Origin: Desulfobacterales bacterium
Lineage (GTDB): Bacteria; Desulfobacterota; Desulfobacteria; Desulfobacterales; Desulfosalsimonadaceae
Assembly (NCBI GenBank): GCA_018399455.1
Contig: JAGYOT010000016.1
Location: 1-12,222, forward strand
Reading direction: 5' to 3'
DNA: 12,222 nucleotides
Made by a program: the position numbers and the translations under genes. The notes under the pieces were generated by a model. It did no database searches. It was given only the letters and a program-made list of their open reading frames with translations, and had not been told where the DNA came from. Positions 1-7,081 of the stretch are shown in pieces (the first letter of the stretch is position 1; each line of letters begins with the position of its first letter).

Positions 1-557
1 TGGATGGCATTCGGGCGCGGCGGGTGTCCGAAAACCGTGTGAATATCCAGATCGGGAATTCGGCCGATCCGAGCAACGGACACCTTGAACTGCTTGATTG
101 GCTGCTCCCCCATCAGGGACGAAGCTTTCGGATTCATGTGCCCCTTTCCTACGGTTCGGGGGAACACGGAAGTCGCGTTATCCTTCGGGGCAGAGAGATG
201 TTCGGGGCGCAGTTTGTTTCCCTGACCGGGTATCTGCCATGGGAATCATATAATCGCCACCTGGCTTCCATGGATGTGCTGATTATGAATCACCGCCGCC
301 AGCAGGGCTTCAACAATATCGCCATAGGCCTTTACCTGGGCGCCAAGGTGTTTTTGCGCAGCGACACCACCCTCTGGCCGTACCTCACGGAGAAACTGGG
401 CTGCCGGGTTTTCGACACTCGGTCCATAGCGGATCTTTCTTTCGAGGAACTGATCGGCATGGATGCAGCAACCCGGGAACAAAACAGCCAACAGATCGCG
501 GTCCTGTTTGAGCGCGACTGGCAGCAGGCAATGTGGCGGCGGCTTTTTGATGCATGA
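1..557 (+). CDS. WecF-like Fuc4NAc/lipid II glycosyltransferase, 5'-truncated by window edge
   Basis: The reading frame is open from base 3 to the TGA at 555-557, so the gene starts outside the window; a GTG at 24 is probably internal. The visible part begins close to the motif GNSADPSNGH, which matches the N-terminal GNS-x-D-x-SN-x-H signature of the TDP-N-acetylfucosamine:lipid II N-acetylfucosaminyltransferase family (glycosyltransferase family 56, WecF). Other family-like segments are the V-P-L-S-Y-G strand and the RQQGFNNIAIGLYLGAKVFL region, which resembles the conserved RQQG-x-G...L stretch of WecF. In that family the enzyme adds Fuc4NAc to an undecaprenyl-linked sugar at the inner membrane during enterobacterial common antigen or O-antigen assembly. 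About 185 residues are visible, against roughly 320-360 for the family, so the gene may lack part of either end. It suggests that a surface-polysaccharide locus lies to the left. The family call is fairly secure; the sugar substrate is not. Confidence 0.75.
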   Translation, partial: DGIRARRVSENRVNIQIGNSADPSNGHLELLDWLLPHQGRSFRIHVPLSYGSGEHGSRVILRGREMFGAQFVSLTGYLPWESYNRHLASMDVLIMNHRRQQGFNNIAIGLYLGAKVFLRSDTTLWPYLTEKLGCRVFDTRSIADLSFEELIGMDAATREQNSQQIAVLFERDWQQAMWRRLFDA

Positions 558-699
558 GCCGGCGGTCCATACATCCGGGGGACAAGCGATAGTTCAGGGA
601 AGGAATGGGGGCAAGGGGGGCGTTGTTCGCTGAAATTACAGCGGGGAAAAGGTGTTATGGCAGCGTTGCAGGAGAAAGGTGAACTGTGCAGTCAGCAAG

Positions 700-766
700 A
701 ACTATCGAAAAAACTATCGAAAAAAATTGACGCCTCCTTTTTTTTTATATAAGTTGGTTGCACCAA
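700..766 (+). promoter_or_regulatory. Candidate promoter/operator region of the lasso precursor gene
   Basis: A perfect 12-bp tandem repeat, AACTATCGAAAA at 700-711 and 712-723, lies directly upstream of a -35-like TTGACG (727-732). A -10-like TATAAG is at 748-753, but the 15-bp spacer is short and is largely a T run. Immediately after it is an inverted repeat, TTGGT-TGC-ACCAA (754-766), that could be an operator overlapping the transcription start. The repeats sit at the usual position for an activator or for alpha-subunit contact. This is pattern evidence only; no regulator gene is visible in the window. Confidence 0.4.
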
Positions 767-786
767 TCAAACCATTCATACCCTGT

Positions 787-792
787 AAGGAG
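787..792 (+). promoter_or_regulatory. Ribosome binding site of the precursor gene
   Basis: AAGGAG lies 8 nt before the ATG at 801. It is a near-consensus Shine-Dalgarno site at ideal spacing, and it is the main evidence, apart from the protein itself, that this short reading frame is translated from 801. Confidence 0.75.
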
Positions 793-800
793 AACTGACC

Positions 801-974
801 ATGGCGGAACATTCTTTGGACCCAAACACGGCGACGGCAAGTAAATCCCTGCAATCTTCAGCGGAAAGCCGGGTTAAAAAAACCTGGCGCACCCCGCTGC
901 TTACGGAAGTGGATTATAAAGAAACCCAATTTGATTATTTGGGTGGGGATGATGGGGGTGGTTGGGGGTCCTGA
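801..974 (+). CDS. Lasso peptide precursor (57 aa)
   Basis: ATG at 801 to TGA at 972-974, behind a strong RBS. The 57-residue product has a polar N-terminal leader extension (1-25), then the lasso leader signature K-K-x-W-x-x-P-x-L (W29, P32, L34), a variant of the YxxP box bound by the RRE. Thr42 lies ten residues after P32, the spacing I recall for paeninodin-type precursors, where Thr occupies position -2. Cutting after Gln43 gives the predicted core FDYLGGDDGGGWGS. Asp50 or Asp51 would then be core residue 7 or 8, the acceptor position for the macrolactam with the N-terminal amine. Trp12 could act as a steric plug in the six-residue tail. The core ends in Ser, the residue phosphorylated in paeninodin-type systems, matching the kinase at 7277-8190. 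Core residue 1 is Phe instead of the usual Gly, which is atypical. Assignment as a lasso-family precursor is strong because the cyclase, RRE and B2 genes lie nearby; that the product is a threaded lasso is inferred. Confidence 0.85.
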   Translation: MAEHSLDPNTATASKSLQSSAESRVKKTWRTPLLTEVDYKETQFDYLGGDDGGGWGS

Positions 975-1175
975 AGCAACTGCAATCCAGAACCGTGGAC
1001 ACCGAAAAAAGGGTGGATGGATTTTTCCGTTCCCCTGTAGAGGCTGTATTTTGCGCGCTGAAACAGGCTGATTTGATGCGCTGAAAAAGCTTATTGTGCC
1101 TGAAACGAACCCTGCTATTCTCACTTCCGGCGGCTTTATGAGGGTCTGGCTATCAGACAGGCCGTTTTGAAGCGA
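975..1175 (+). other. Degenerate intergenic stretch with a possible frameshifted coding remnant
   Basis: Between the precursor stop and the glycosyltransferase no intact gene is visible. One forward frame is open from inside the precursor gene to a TGA at about 1080, with protein-like content (a segment reading GFFRSPVEAVFCALKQAD). A second forward frame, open from 1072 to TGA at 1168-1170, continues with ALKKLIVPETNPAILTSGGF. The two could be joined by a single indel near 1065-1075, which would suggest the decayed end of an unidentified gene. I do not recognise the sequence, and chance open frames cannot be excluded. No convincing terminator with a U tract is seen here, so the precursor and glycosyltransferase may share a transcript. 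Confidence 0.3.
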
Positions 1176-2156
1176 ATGGGCATTCCTCTTATTTCGGTTA
1201 TCATGCCTGTTTACAACCGGGAAGAATGGCTGGATGAAGCCATTGTGTCGATTTTCAGGCAGACCCACACCCATTTTGAACTGATCATTGCAGACGACGG
1301 ATCCACGGACGGCTCGGCCTCGATTATTAAAAAGTATGCCGCGCGGGCCCGCCGCATCCGCGCTTTTTTTTTCCGGCACCGGGGAATTGCTAAAACCCTG
1401 AACGCAGCCGGAGCCGCGGCGAGAGGCAGCTTCATCGCCTATGCGGATTCCGACGACATTTCACTTCCGCAGCGGTTGGCTGTGCAAGCGGGGTGGATGC
1501 ATGACGCGGGCCTTGATATCTGCGGTGCTCAAGGGGATGTTTTCGGCGCCCGAAAAGACTTGTCCGGTTGGCATGAAGGCATCCATAAGCTTCCTGAGTC
1601 TCCTGAGGCAGTCCGCCGGGAAATGCTTTTTCGCATCGCCGTTTGGCGGGGGGCCATGATGATCAGGACGGAAGTCCAGCGGCGGCATCCGTTTCATGAA
1701 AGCTCTGATTTTACCGATTGCGACTGGCTTCTGAAAACGGCCATGACCTGCCGCATGGGCAACGTGCCTGCGACACTGGTCCGGGTCCGCAGGCATGGCC
1801 AAAATATCACGTCCGTTAAAAACCTGACCTTCAGCCGGGAACTGGCAAAGGCCCGTTTCAACTATTTTTATTTTTTATTTCCCCACACCTCCCTTGACGA
1901 CTATCTGGCGTTTCGCCGTCTGGCGGACGGCGCGGCCATGCAGAGCCTGCAGGAGTTGGAAAAGGCTGGAATGTGGGCCGCCAGGCTGGCCGACTGCCAT
2001 GAGAAAGCGTTTCGCAGAATCATGCTTCGCCGATGGCAGGCGGCCTGTGACCGGGCGGCACATCTGGATGAAACCCGGGTGCGGCGCATCAGTAAAACTT
2101 TCCGGAAAGCAATTGAAGAAAACACCAATGGGGAAAATGGGCATGGGGCATACTGA
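1176..2156 (+). CDS. Family 2 glycosyltransferase (GT-A fold)
   Basis: The 326-residue protein opens with PLISVIMPVYN (4-14), followed by ELIIADDGSTDGS (35-47) and the metal-binding DxD-type motif in YADSDDISLPQRL (89-101). This is the classical order of a GT2 catalytic domain that binds a nucleotide sugar. The C-terminal third is helical and variable, as is usual where acceptor specificity lies. No membrane segment is evident, so it is probably cytoplasmic or peripheral. ATG 1176 is preferred over a TTG at 1167 because it places the PLISVIMPVYN strand at the very N-terminus; the RBS is weak in either case. The gene follows the precursor on the same strand and overlaps the next gene, suggesting translational coupling. 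It may glycosylate the peptide product or belong to surface-polysaccharide assembly; the sequence does not decide. Confidence 0.85.
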   Translation: MGIPLISVIMPVYNREEWLDEAIVSIFRQTHTHFELIIADDGSTDGSASIIKKYAARARRIRAFFFRHRGIAKTLNAAGAAARGSFIAYADSDDISLPQRLAVQAGWMHDAGLDICGAQGDVFGARKDLSGWHEGIHKLPESPEAVRREMLFRIAVWRGAMMIRTEVQRRHPFHESSDFTDCDWLLKTAMTCRMGNVPATLVRVRRHGQNITSVKNLTFSRELAKARFNYFYFLFPHTSLDDYLAFRRLADGAAMQSLQELEKAGMWAARLADCHEKAFRRIMLRRWQAACDRAAHLDETRVRRISKTFRKAIEENTNGENGHGAY

Positions 2157-3141
2157 TCCATATGAAAGAATGGCCGGTTTCAGGGGGCGGTTCCATACCA
2201 ATTTGCAGCGAAGCATTTCTTCGGCTTATTACCGCTGGAAACTTGCCGAAAACCCTGCGGGATCCGGATACATCGCCATGGAGACCCGGCGGAAAACGGA
2301 TGCCGGATCTGTCACCGTGACCCTAAAACGGATTGCAGCCGCAGGCCGCATCCAAAAAGCCCTTGAGATCGGAGATGCATTTACTCTTCAACCTTTTCGC
2401 CGCAGGGGGGTCTTTTCCGATTGCGTTCGCCGATGTATTCGATATGCCCTGGAAAACGGCTATGCTCTCATTTACGGCACACCCAATGAACTATCCCTGC
2501 CGGGTTTAGAAAAACTTGGGTTCCTCTCATGCCGCTATGCAAAGGTTGTGAGAATGAAAAAGATCCTAAAACATGCTCAAAATATTTCCGGCGACCCGCG
2601 GCCTGCAGCATTGAGAGCCCTGTTTGAGAAAGATTGCCGCCTGATTGAGGATGGTACTATCATCTGCCCTCTGGACGGTCCTGCGGAAGACCTGAACGGC
2701 ATGTGGGGGAAACAACGGTTTGTGTTTGCCGTGATTCGGGACCGGCAATACCTCAAATGGCGCTACATTGACAATCCGGATGATTACCGGTTGCTGGGGG
2801 CCTTTCGCGAAAACAACTGGGTGGGATATATGGCCGTAAAAATAGTACCCGCTGCAGGCACGGGGTTGCTTTGCGATTATATGACCAGAGATGACGATAT
2901 AGGGATTTTCAGGCATCTGCTTGCGGCCGCAGAGCATTTTTTTAACACCTGTGCGGTTGATGTCATTGGCCTGGTGGCGGTCAAGGGGTCTTCTTATTTC
3001 AGGGGACTTTTCAAGGCCGGCTATCATGTCGTCCAGGAAGGTGTTCCGGTCATTATCTATGAAGGAACGGCTGAGGGCCGCCACCTGCTCCATCAGCAGG
3101 GACCATGGCACTTCACGTACGGGGATACGGATCTGGTGTGA
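2128..3141 (+). CDS. GNAT-family acyltransferase (two-lobed)
   Basis: About 337 residues if started at ATG 2128, overlapping the glycosyltransferase end by 29 nt. ATGs at 2137, 2143 and 2170 are alternatives. An N-terminal YYRWKLAENPAGSGYIA segment (about 34-50) resembles the FRWKY-x-DNP opening of Acetyltransf_9/FemAB-like acyltransferases. It is followed by LQPFRRRGVFS (88-98), the acetyl-CoA pyrophosphate-binding loop (Q/R-x-x-G-x-G/A type), and then by YGTPNELSLPGLEKLGF, typical of this GNAT subgroup. A second W-R-Y-x-DNP motif (YLKWRYIDNPDDYRLLGAF) starts a second lobe. Such double-lobed GNATs often occur in polysaccharide loci. Acetyltransferases also modify some lasso peptides (albusnodin), so a tailoring role is possible but unproven. 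The gene ends convergently with the deacetylase, 119 nt apart. Confidence 0.75.
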   Translation: MGKMGMGHTDPYERMAGFRGRFHTNLQRSISSAYYRWKLAENPAGSGYIAMETRRKTDAGSVTVTLKRIAAAGRIQKALEIGDAFTLQPFRRRGVFSDCVRRCIRYALENGYALIYGTPNELSLPGLEKLGFLSCRYAKVVRMKKILKHAQNISGDPRPAALRALFEKDCRLIEDGTIICPLDGPAEDLNGMWGKQRFVFAVIRDRQYLKWRYIDNPDDYRLLGAFRENNWVGYMAVKIVPAAGTGLLCDYMTRDDDIGIFRHLLAAAEHFFNTCAVDVIGLVAVKGSSYFRGLFKAGYHVVQEGVPVIIYEGTAEGRHLLHQQGPWHFTYGDTDLV

Positions 3142-3260
3142 TCGTTTTGCACACCTCAGGCTGTTTACCTTGTGCAGCTCTGAATCCGAAAGAAAAGAGC
3201 CGCCACAGATCATTTCATGATTTGCAGGAAACAAAACCCGCCTGTTAAATGTACGTTCCT

Positions 3261-4205
3261 TTATTTGGGTAACGATCGATGCTGAAGCATCGCCCTGAAC
3301 TGGTGGATATGCAAGCGCCTGACGGCTTCTTCCGGGCTTATGGCAGGATGGTCCATGAAAAAGCGGGGAAAATGGTTCTTTATGGTGTTGCCGATCAATG
3401 CGTCGTTGCCGAAGGACAGGTCCATCAGGTCTTTTTCCGCGACAATTTTAAAAAAGTCCTGCCGCAGGTTGTGTTCGCCGAACGGAAAGGCAAATGTGCG
3501 GATTTTGGGTTGAAAATTTGCCATAATTATCGCCATGCTCATGGAGAGCTGGCCTATCTGGTCTGCAGGGTCAAGATCGCCAAAAGGCGCATGGTCCATA
3601 CCGTGGGTGCCGATGAGAAACCCGTTTCGAGCAAGCTCAGCTATCTGCACCGAAGTCATGAAGGGTTTTTTTTGAAGCAGGAAGTCGTCAAAAGACAAAT
3701 TCAACGCTTCAGCCATGGCATCCAATCGGCGGCGTTCAGGATAACCGGTCTGCCTGATAAAATCTTCAGCGCTCTGAATGATACCCTGTTCCTCAAGATA
3801 GGCTTCCAACCGGCCTGACTCTTCCGGATGTTGATGCAGATGATTCAGCAGCAGGCTGATTTTCATGCGGTAAAACAATTTGCGGTTGTCCAAGAAGTCC
3901 GTGGTGATGAAAAAAACGGCGGACACCCCTTCTTTTAGAAGAATAGGCGCGACAAATTCATACTGCTCCCTGAGCCCGTCGTCAAAAGTCAAAAGCAGAG
4001 GTTTGGGGGGCAGAGACCTTCCGGTTGTTACAAATGCAAAAAGATCTTCCGGCAGTATGGGATTGAAATGCGCACAAAAGTAGGCAAGGTCCTGCTGAAA
4101 CTGCGCCGGATTTTTAAAATCGTACAGGTTATGTATATGGGCAAGCCCGGATCCGCTTATTGCATGATAAACGGGGATGTAAATAGTTGTTCCTGAGAAA
4201 TTAAT
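3261..4205 (-). CDS. Polysaccharide deacetylase (NodB/CE4 family), non-canonical start
   Basis: The protein carries the three NodB landmarks: LLLTFDDG (catalytic Asp and metal-binding Asp), THGMDHAPFGDL (the H-x3-H metal site) and FAFPFGEHN (the R/A-x-x-P motif region). These enzymes remove N- or O-acetyl groups from sugars. Upstream of TFDDG the same frame encodes a well-formed family N-terminus, including YIPVYHAIS and LAHIHNLYDFKNPAQFQQDL, so the TTG at 3992 inside the LTFDDG motif is not the real start. The frame runs back to the cyclase stop codon (4218-4220) without any ATG, GTG or TTG. ATT at 4205 lies 7 nt after an AAGGA box; ATT at 4184 lies 6 nt after AGGA. From 4205 the protein has about 314 residues. 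It follows the cyclase in the same operon. Function beyond carbohydrate deacetylation is unknown; it might act on a sugar attached by the neighbouring glycosyltransferase. Confidence 0.75.
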   Translation of the reverse strand: MNFSGTTIYIPVYHAISGSGLAHIHNLYDFKNPAQFQQDLAYFCAHFNPILPEDLFAFVTTGRSLPPKPLLLTFDDGLREQYEFVAPILLKEGVSAVFFITTDFLDNRKLFYRMKISLLLNHLHQHPEESGRLEAYLEEQGIIQSAEDFIRQTGYPERRRLDAMAEALNLSFDDFLLQKKPFMTSVQIAELARNGFLIGTHGMDHAPFGDLDPADQIGQLSMSMAIIMANFQPKIRTFAFPFGEHNLRQDFFKIVAEKDLMDLSFGNDALIGNTIKNHFPRFFMDHPAISPEEAVRRLHIHQFRAMLQHRSLPK

Positions 4206-4217
4206 TGAATTTTCCTT

Positions 4218-6161
4218 TTAACTTCGGTTGCCGTCCCATCCCGCCAGAAAATAAGCAATGGAGACGGCCCTTAGAAAAGCTTTGGCCAGGTTGCCATGGT
4301 TTTGCGCCTTGCGGCCCTGAATGTCCTTCCAGGCCGTTGTTATCCGTTTCATGTCCATATAGTGGTTGATCAGGGGTATGGACCTCAGGCGGGCCAGTTC
4401 GCTGTTTATTTCCGTCCTTTGATCCAGCAGCCGGCAGACAATATCCGCAGCCTGTTTGCCCCGAAGTCTGTTCAGGCGCAGCGGGTCCGGCAGGATCCCG
4501 GCCATGGCCCGGCGGATGAGCATTCGCTCCCCACCCTGGAAAGCATGCTGCTCATCCGGAATTCCCAGGCAGAATTCCAAAAGCCGGATATCGGCGGTGG
4601 GGTCCCTTGCTTCCATGTGGTAAAAAGCTCCCAAGGAATGCCAGATGGGTCCTACCATGCCGCCGTTGTTCATCAGGGTTCGCATGCGTTCGTGCACCGG
4701 GCTGATTCTGTGTTGCGGCGTATACCCGGCGTGTCGACTTGCCGATGGCTGATCCAGTCCCAGGTGCCGTGCGAATTCCGCTGATATCAAGCCCTGAAGC
4801 GAACCCTGTGGGTTGATTCCGGTTCGCGGGTTGATCAGACCGGATAAGCAGGGCGCTGCAAGGGGTCTTAACAGATGGTGTTTCACGGCAGACAGCCAGG
4901 AAACGCCGTGCTGTTTTTTCCATTCAGCCAGTTCTTTTACGCCCTTGGTCCAACGGTTCTGAGCAAACAGATAAAAGATGCGGTCCCGTCCGCCGGACCA
5001 GGAGACCCCGCCGTTGCCCATTTGGCCGGTCAGCAGCACGCCGATGTTCCGTTGCTCGGCATCTTTGAAAAGGGAAACAAGCCAGAACATATTGGCTGCG
5101 GCATGCTGGGGGCCGGAGGTGATCGCCAGACATCGGCGGACACCGGCCAGAGGGGAGATGTCAGTTGCCTGAACTGGGATATGGACGATATGGTCGTGCC
5201 GGGCGGCCGCTGCATGGGCCAGGGGCCATTCATCGGTGATAGCCCGTGGGGAAAAGACTTCGACCGGGTGTACGGGCATTGCAGTGTAGGCCGCGAGGAT
5301 CCGGCCCGTACCCTTCAAGGTCTGGGCCGCCAGGACCGTAACTGAGCTCGAATCCAGGCCCGCGCTCAGGGTGGAGGCAATGGGCCTCACACTGTTAAGC
5401 CTTGTTTTGACAGCCTGGCGGTAAAGGTCCAAAAATCCTTCCACATAGGCTTCGTCCGATTTCAGGCGCAGTGCCGGAACTTGGTCCAAGCGCCAGTAGC
5501 CTGCCGCGGTTTTTCCAGCTTCTGAAATCGTCACGGCGGTTGCTGGGGGCAGGTGAAAAACATCCTTCCACAAGGTCCGGGTTTCATCCCTTTCCGTGGC
5601 AGGTGCCCCCAGCACGTGGGCCAGGCTGATTTCATCCAACTCCCGGGGCATTTCAGGGTGGGGAAAGATGAATTCCACGGATGAGCCGAATACCGCCACA
5701 GGGGGTTTGAAATAATAAAAAAGACCGGTGTTGCCCAGATGATCCCTGGCCAGAAAAAGCCTTCGTGTTTTTGAATGCCAGGCGGCAAAGGACCAGTCAC
5801 CCAAGAAATACCTGCAGGCATCCGGCCCCCATTTTAGGTAGGCCTGGAAAACCAGCTGGCCGTCAGGGGCGGCAATCTGTTCGGAAAGGCCCATGCCGAG
5901 CAGGCGGTACAATTCCTCCCGGTTGTCCAACCGCGCTGCGGTGGTAAAGAGAATCCCCGCATCCGCATTCCAAACGGGCATGGCTTCCTGTCTGGCTTCG
6001 CGGGTGACGGCCAGAAGGGCGTGGCCGAAGGCTCCGCCTGCGGAGCAGACCGTATGTATGCCGTCTGGTCCCCAGCGGGAGGCTTTGCGGGCCATGCATT
6101 TCAGATACGCCGGGGATGCCTGCCGGTTGTCCAGGTTGATAAATCCGAAAATGCCGCTCAT
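4218..6161 (-). CDS. Lasso macrolactam synthetase (asparagine synthetase-like, C protein)
   Basis: This 647-residue protein has an N-terminal class II glutaminase-like domain (1-180, with RLDNREEL at 77-84, GDWSFAAW at 121-128 and LARDHLG at 137-143). A C-terminal asparagine synthetase domain follows, with the pyrophosphate loop LSAGLDSSS at 265-273. Residue 2 is Ser (MSGIFGF) where true glutamine-dependent asparagine synthetases have the catalytic Cys. Glutaminase activity is therefore probably lost, as is usual for lasso cyclases. The enzyme would adenylate the Asp side chain of the core and let the N-terminal amine attack to close the ring. Its ATG overlaps a TGA (ATGA at 6158-6161) that would be the stop of the upstream RRE gene read in a shifted frame, so the two genes were translationally coupled. 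Context with precursor, RRE, kinase and B2 makes the lasso role much more likely than asparagine synthesis. Confidence 0.9.
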   Translation of the reverse strand: MSGIFGFINLDNRQASPAYLKCMARKASRWGPDGIHTVCSAGGAFGHALLAVTREARQEAMPVWNADAGILFTTAARLDNREELYRLLGMGLSEQIAAPDGQLVFQAYLKWGPDACRYFLGDWSFAAWHSKTRRLFLARDHLGNTGLFYYFKPPVAVFGSSVEFIFPHPEMPRELDEISLAHVLGAPATERDETRTLWKDVFHLPPATAVTISEAGKTAAGYWRLDQVPALRLKSDEAYVEGFLDLYRQAVKTRLNSVRPIASTLSAGLDSSSVTVLAAQTLKGTGRILAAYTAMPVHPVEVFSPRAITDEWPLAHAAAARHDHIVHIPVQATDISPLAGVRRCLAITSGPQHAAANMFWLVSLFKDAEQRNIGVLLTGQMGNGGVSWSGGRDRIFYLFAQNRWTKGVKELAEWKKQHGVSWLSAVKHHLLRPLAAPCLSGLINPRTGINPQGSLQGLISAEFARHLGLDQPSASRHAGYTPQHRISPVHERMRTLMNNGGMVGPIWHSLGAFYHMEARDPTADIRLLEFCLGIPDEQHAFQGGERMLIRRAMAGILPDPLRLNRLRGKQAADIVCRLLDQRTEINSELARLRSIPLINHYMDMKRITTAWKDIQGRKAQNHGNLAKAFLRAVSIAYFLAGWDGNRS

Positions 6162-6210
6162 GCGCCGGCCGGGTTTTCAACGGACATCAGATCCCTGGCC
6201 GCAGGCAGTG

Positions 6211-6453
6211 CTAAAAACGCCACAGTACGTTCGCTGCGCATTGCACGGCGCTGACATCAAAACGCTCACACAGCCGCAGGCACAATGTCTTGACAGTGAT
6301 GGGTGCCTCCAGATTTTCCCACACGGCGGCGGCGATGTCGTTCAGGCCGTAGTACTCGCCCGCATCGATATCCGCCATTACCAGCTCATCATCTACCGGG
6401 GCTATTACCGGCCGTTGGCTGCGGATCACTTGACTGTCCATCGTAATTTCCAT
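6211..6453 (-). CDS. PqqD-like RiPP recognition element (lasso B1), frameshifted near the end
   Basis: This small protein has the PqqD fold pattern: a beta-strand lead, then DIDAGEYYGLNDIAAAVWENLEAP (helix after the G-x-Y-x-L-N turn) and the second helix region with LCERF. RREs bind the precursor leader and deliver it to the B2 peptidase. ATG 6453 is favoured because GGAGG (6463-6459) lies 5 nt upstream; ATGs at 6465 and 6441 are alternatives. The 0-frame stops at TAG 6211-6213, giving 80 residues ending VLWRF. A -1 shift on the five T's (positions 6213-6217, A's on the + strand) continues as LALPAARDLMSVENPAGA. This restores the usual PqqD ending (FL-x-x-L-x-A-R-D-L-x-x-V-E) and stops at 6158-6160, overlapping the cyclase ATG. 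The extension is convincing, so the reading frame is broken, recoded or mis-sequenced. Confidence 0.82.
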   Translation of the reverse strand: MEITMDSQVIRSQRPVIAPVDDELVMADIDAGEYYGLNDIAAAVWENLEAPITVKTLCLRLCERFDVSAVQCAANVLWRF

Positions 6454-6498
6454 GGTCTCCTCCATCAACGGGGTGAGTGGCTTTTTTTTAGCCAGTCA

Positions 6499-7081
6499 TC
6501 AATCCGGCGGGTGCGCACAACCAGGGGAGCGCACGTCCGGATCTTTTTTAGTAAACCGGCGCATTGTATGGCCGTAGCGGCGAATTACATCGTAAATTCG
6601 CCGGAAATAAACCCAATAAAATGTTACGGGAATTTTCCGGCAGGCCCTACATTCGGGCCGGCATCAGCCGAGGTAGAACAATATTGTGCCACAGAATGCT
6701 CAGGTGGTCCATCATTTTCTTGGTTTCCAAGAATTTCGCCACCCTATTCAACCCCCATGCAAAGGGATAGGAAAACCCCCGGTTCAGAGCGGTTAAAAGC
6801 CGGCATGGTTCCGAGTTCAGCTTGAAATTTTTAAGTACATTGCGCCCGGTATACCGCTTCCGGCAACGCGGCCGCCTTTTCGGGGACTGGGCCGTCCAGG
6901 CCGTTTTGCTTCAACCGGTGGCGCACAAAAGGGCCCCACCCGCTGTGCTTCTGTGCCAGGACTGACCCATGGCATTCCAGTCAGCCGGGGACAGGCTTTT
7001 AAGACGACAGCATGCATCCACCCCGGGCGTGTTTTTTTTGATACAGTCAATGAGTAGTTTTTGAAGGGGCGCCTGGGTCAT
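6499..7081 (-). pseudogene. Decayed nucleotidyltransferase (NTP_transf_5/PsmN-like) remnant
   Basis: No single frame is intact, but three consecutive segments read like one protein. From ATG 7081: MTQAPLQKLL ... CCRLKSLSPADWNAMGQ, then after an indel near 6960: LAQKHSGWGPFVRHRLKQNG ... LPEAVYRAQ, then after another near 6840: VLKNFKLNSEPCRLLTALNRG. This resembles the N-terminus of nucleotidyltransferases found in lasso clusters (SPADW...LA-x-x-H...PFV-x-x-RL...AGL). The next residues, FSYPFAWGLNRVAKFLETKK, and LSILWHNIVLPRL look like the family's C-terminus, so the central catalytic part with its G-x-R-x3-D-x-D site seems deleted. A stop at 6647-6649 ends this frame. A further shifted frame gives YFRRIYDVIRRYGHTMRRF and ends at TGA 6499. 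In the pseudomycoidin system such an enzyme extends the kinase-installed phosphate. The family call rests on residue pattern and context, not a search. Confidence 0.6.
6578..6603. promoter_or_regulatory. Perfect 9-bp inverted repeat (hairpin)
   Basis: CGGCGAATT (6578-6586) and AATTCGCCG (6595-6603) are separated by 8 nt and form a perfect 9-bp stem. It lies within the remnant nucleotidyltransferase, upstream of the RRE gene on the minus strand. No U tract follows on either strand, so it is not a standard intrinsic terminator. It could be an operator, an RNA processing site or chance. Confidence 0.3.

Noticed and set aside
657..752. Short forward frame starting at ATG 657 with the repeated ELSKKLSKK segment
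   Set aside because: It has no convincing RBS, and it covers the tandem repeats and the promoter of the precursor; its repeat is explained by the 12-bp DNA repeat.
1894..2127. Upstream extension of the acyltransferase frame inside the glycosyltransferase
   Set aside because: It lies wholly within GT2 in another frame and has no family-like content; the GNAT domain starts after 2128.
2566..3234. 222-codon minus-strand frame opposite the acyltransferase
   Set aside because: The forward frame has GNAT motifs and the reverse one has no recognisable domain.
6478..6494. TGGCT-T7-AGCCA mini-hairpin before the RRE start
   Set aside because: Five-bp stem with a T-only loop, too weak for a terminator; it can arise by chance around a homopolymer.
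5893..6825. Long 310-codon forward frame opposite the cyclase and RRE
   Set aside because: It is antisense to genes with clear domain motifs and lacks recognisable motifs itself; GC-rich shadow frame.
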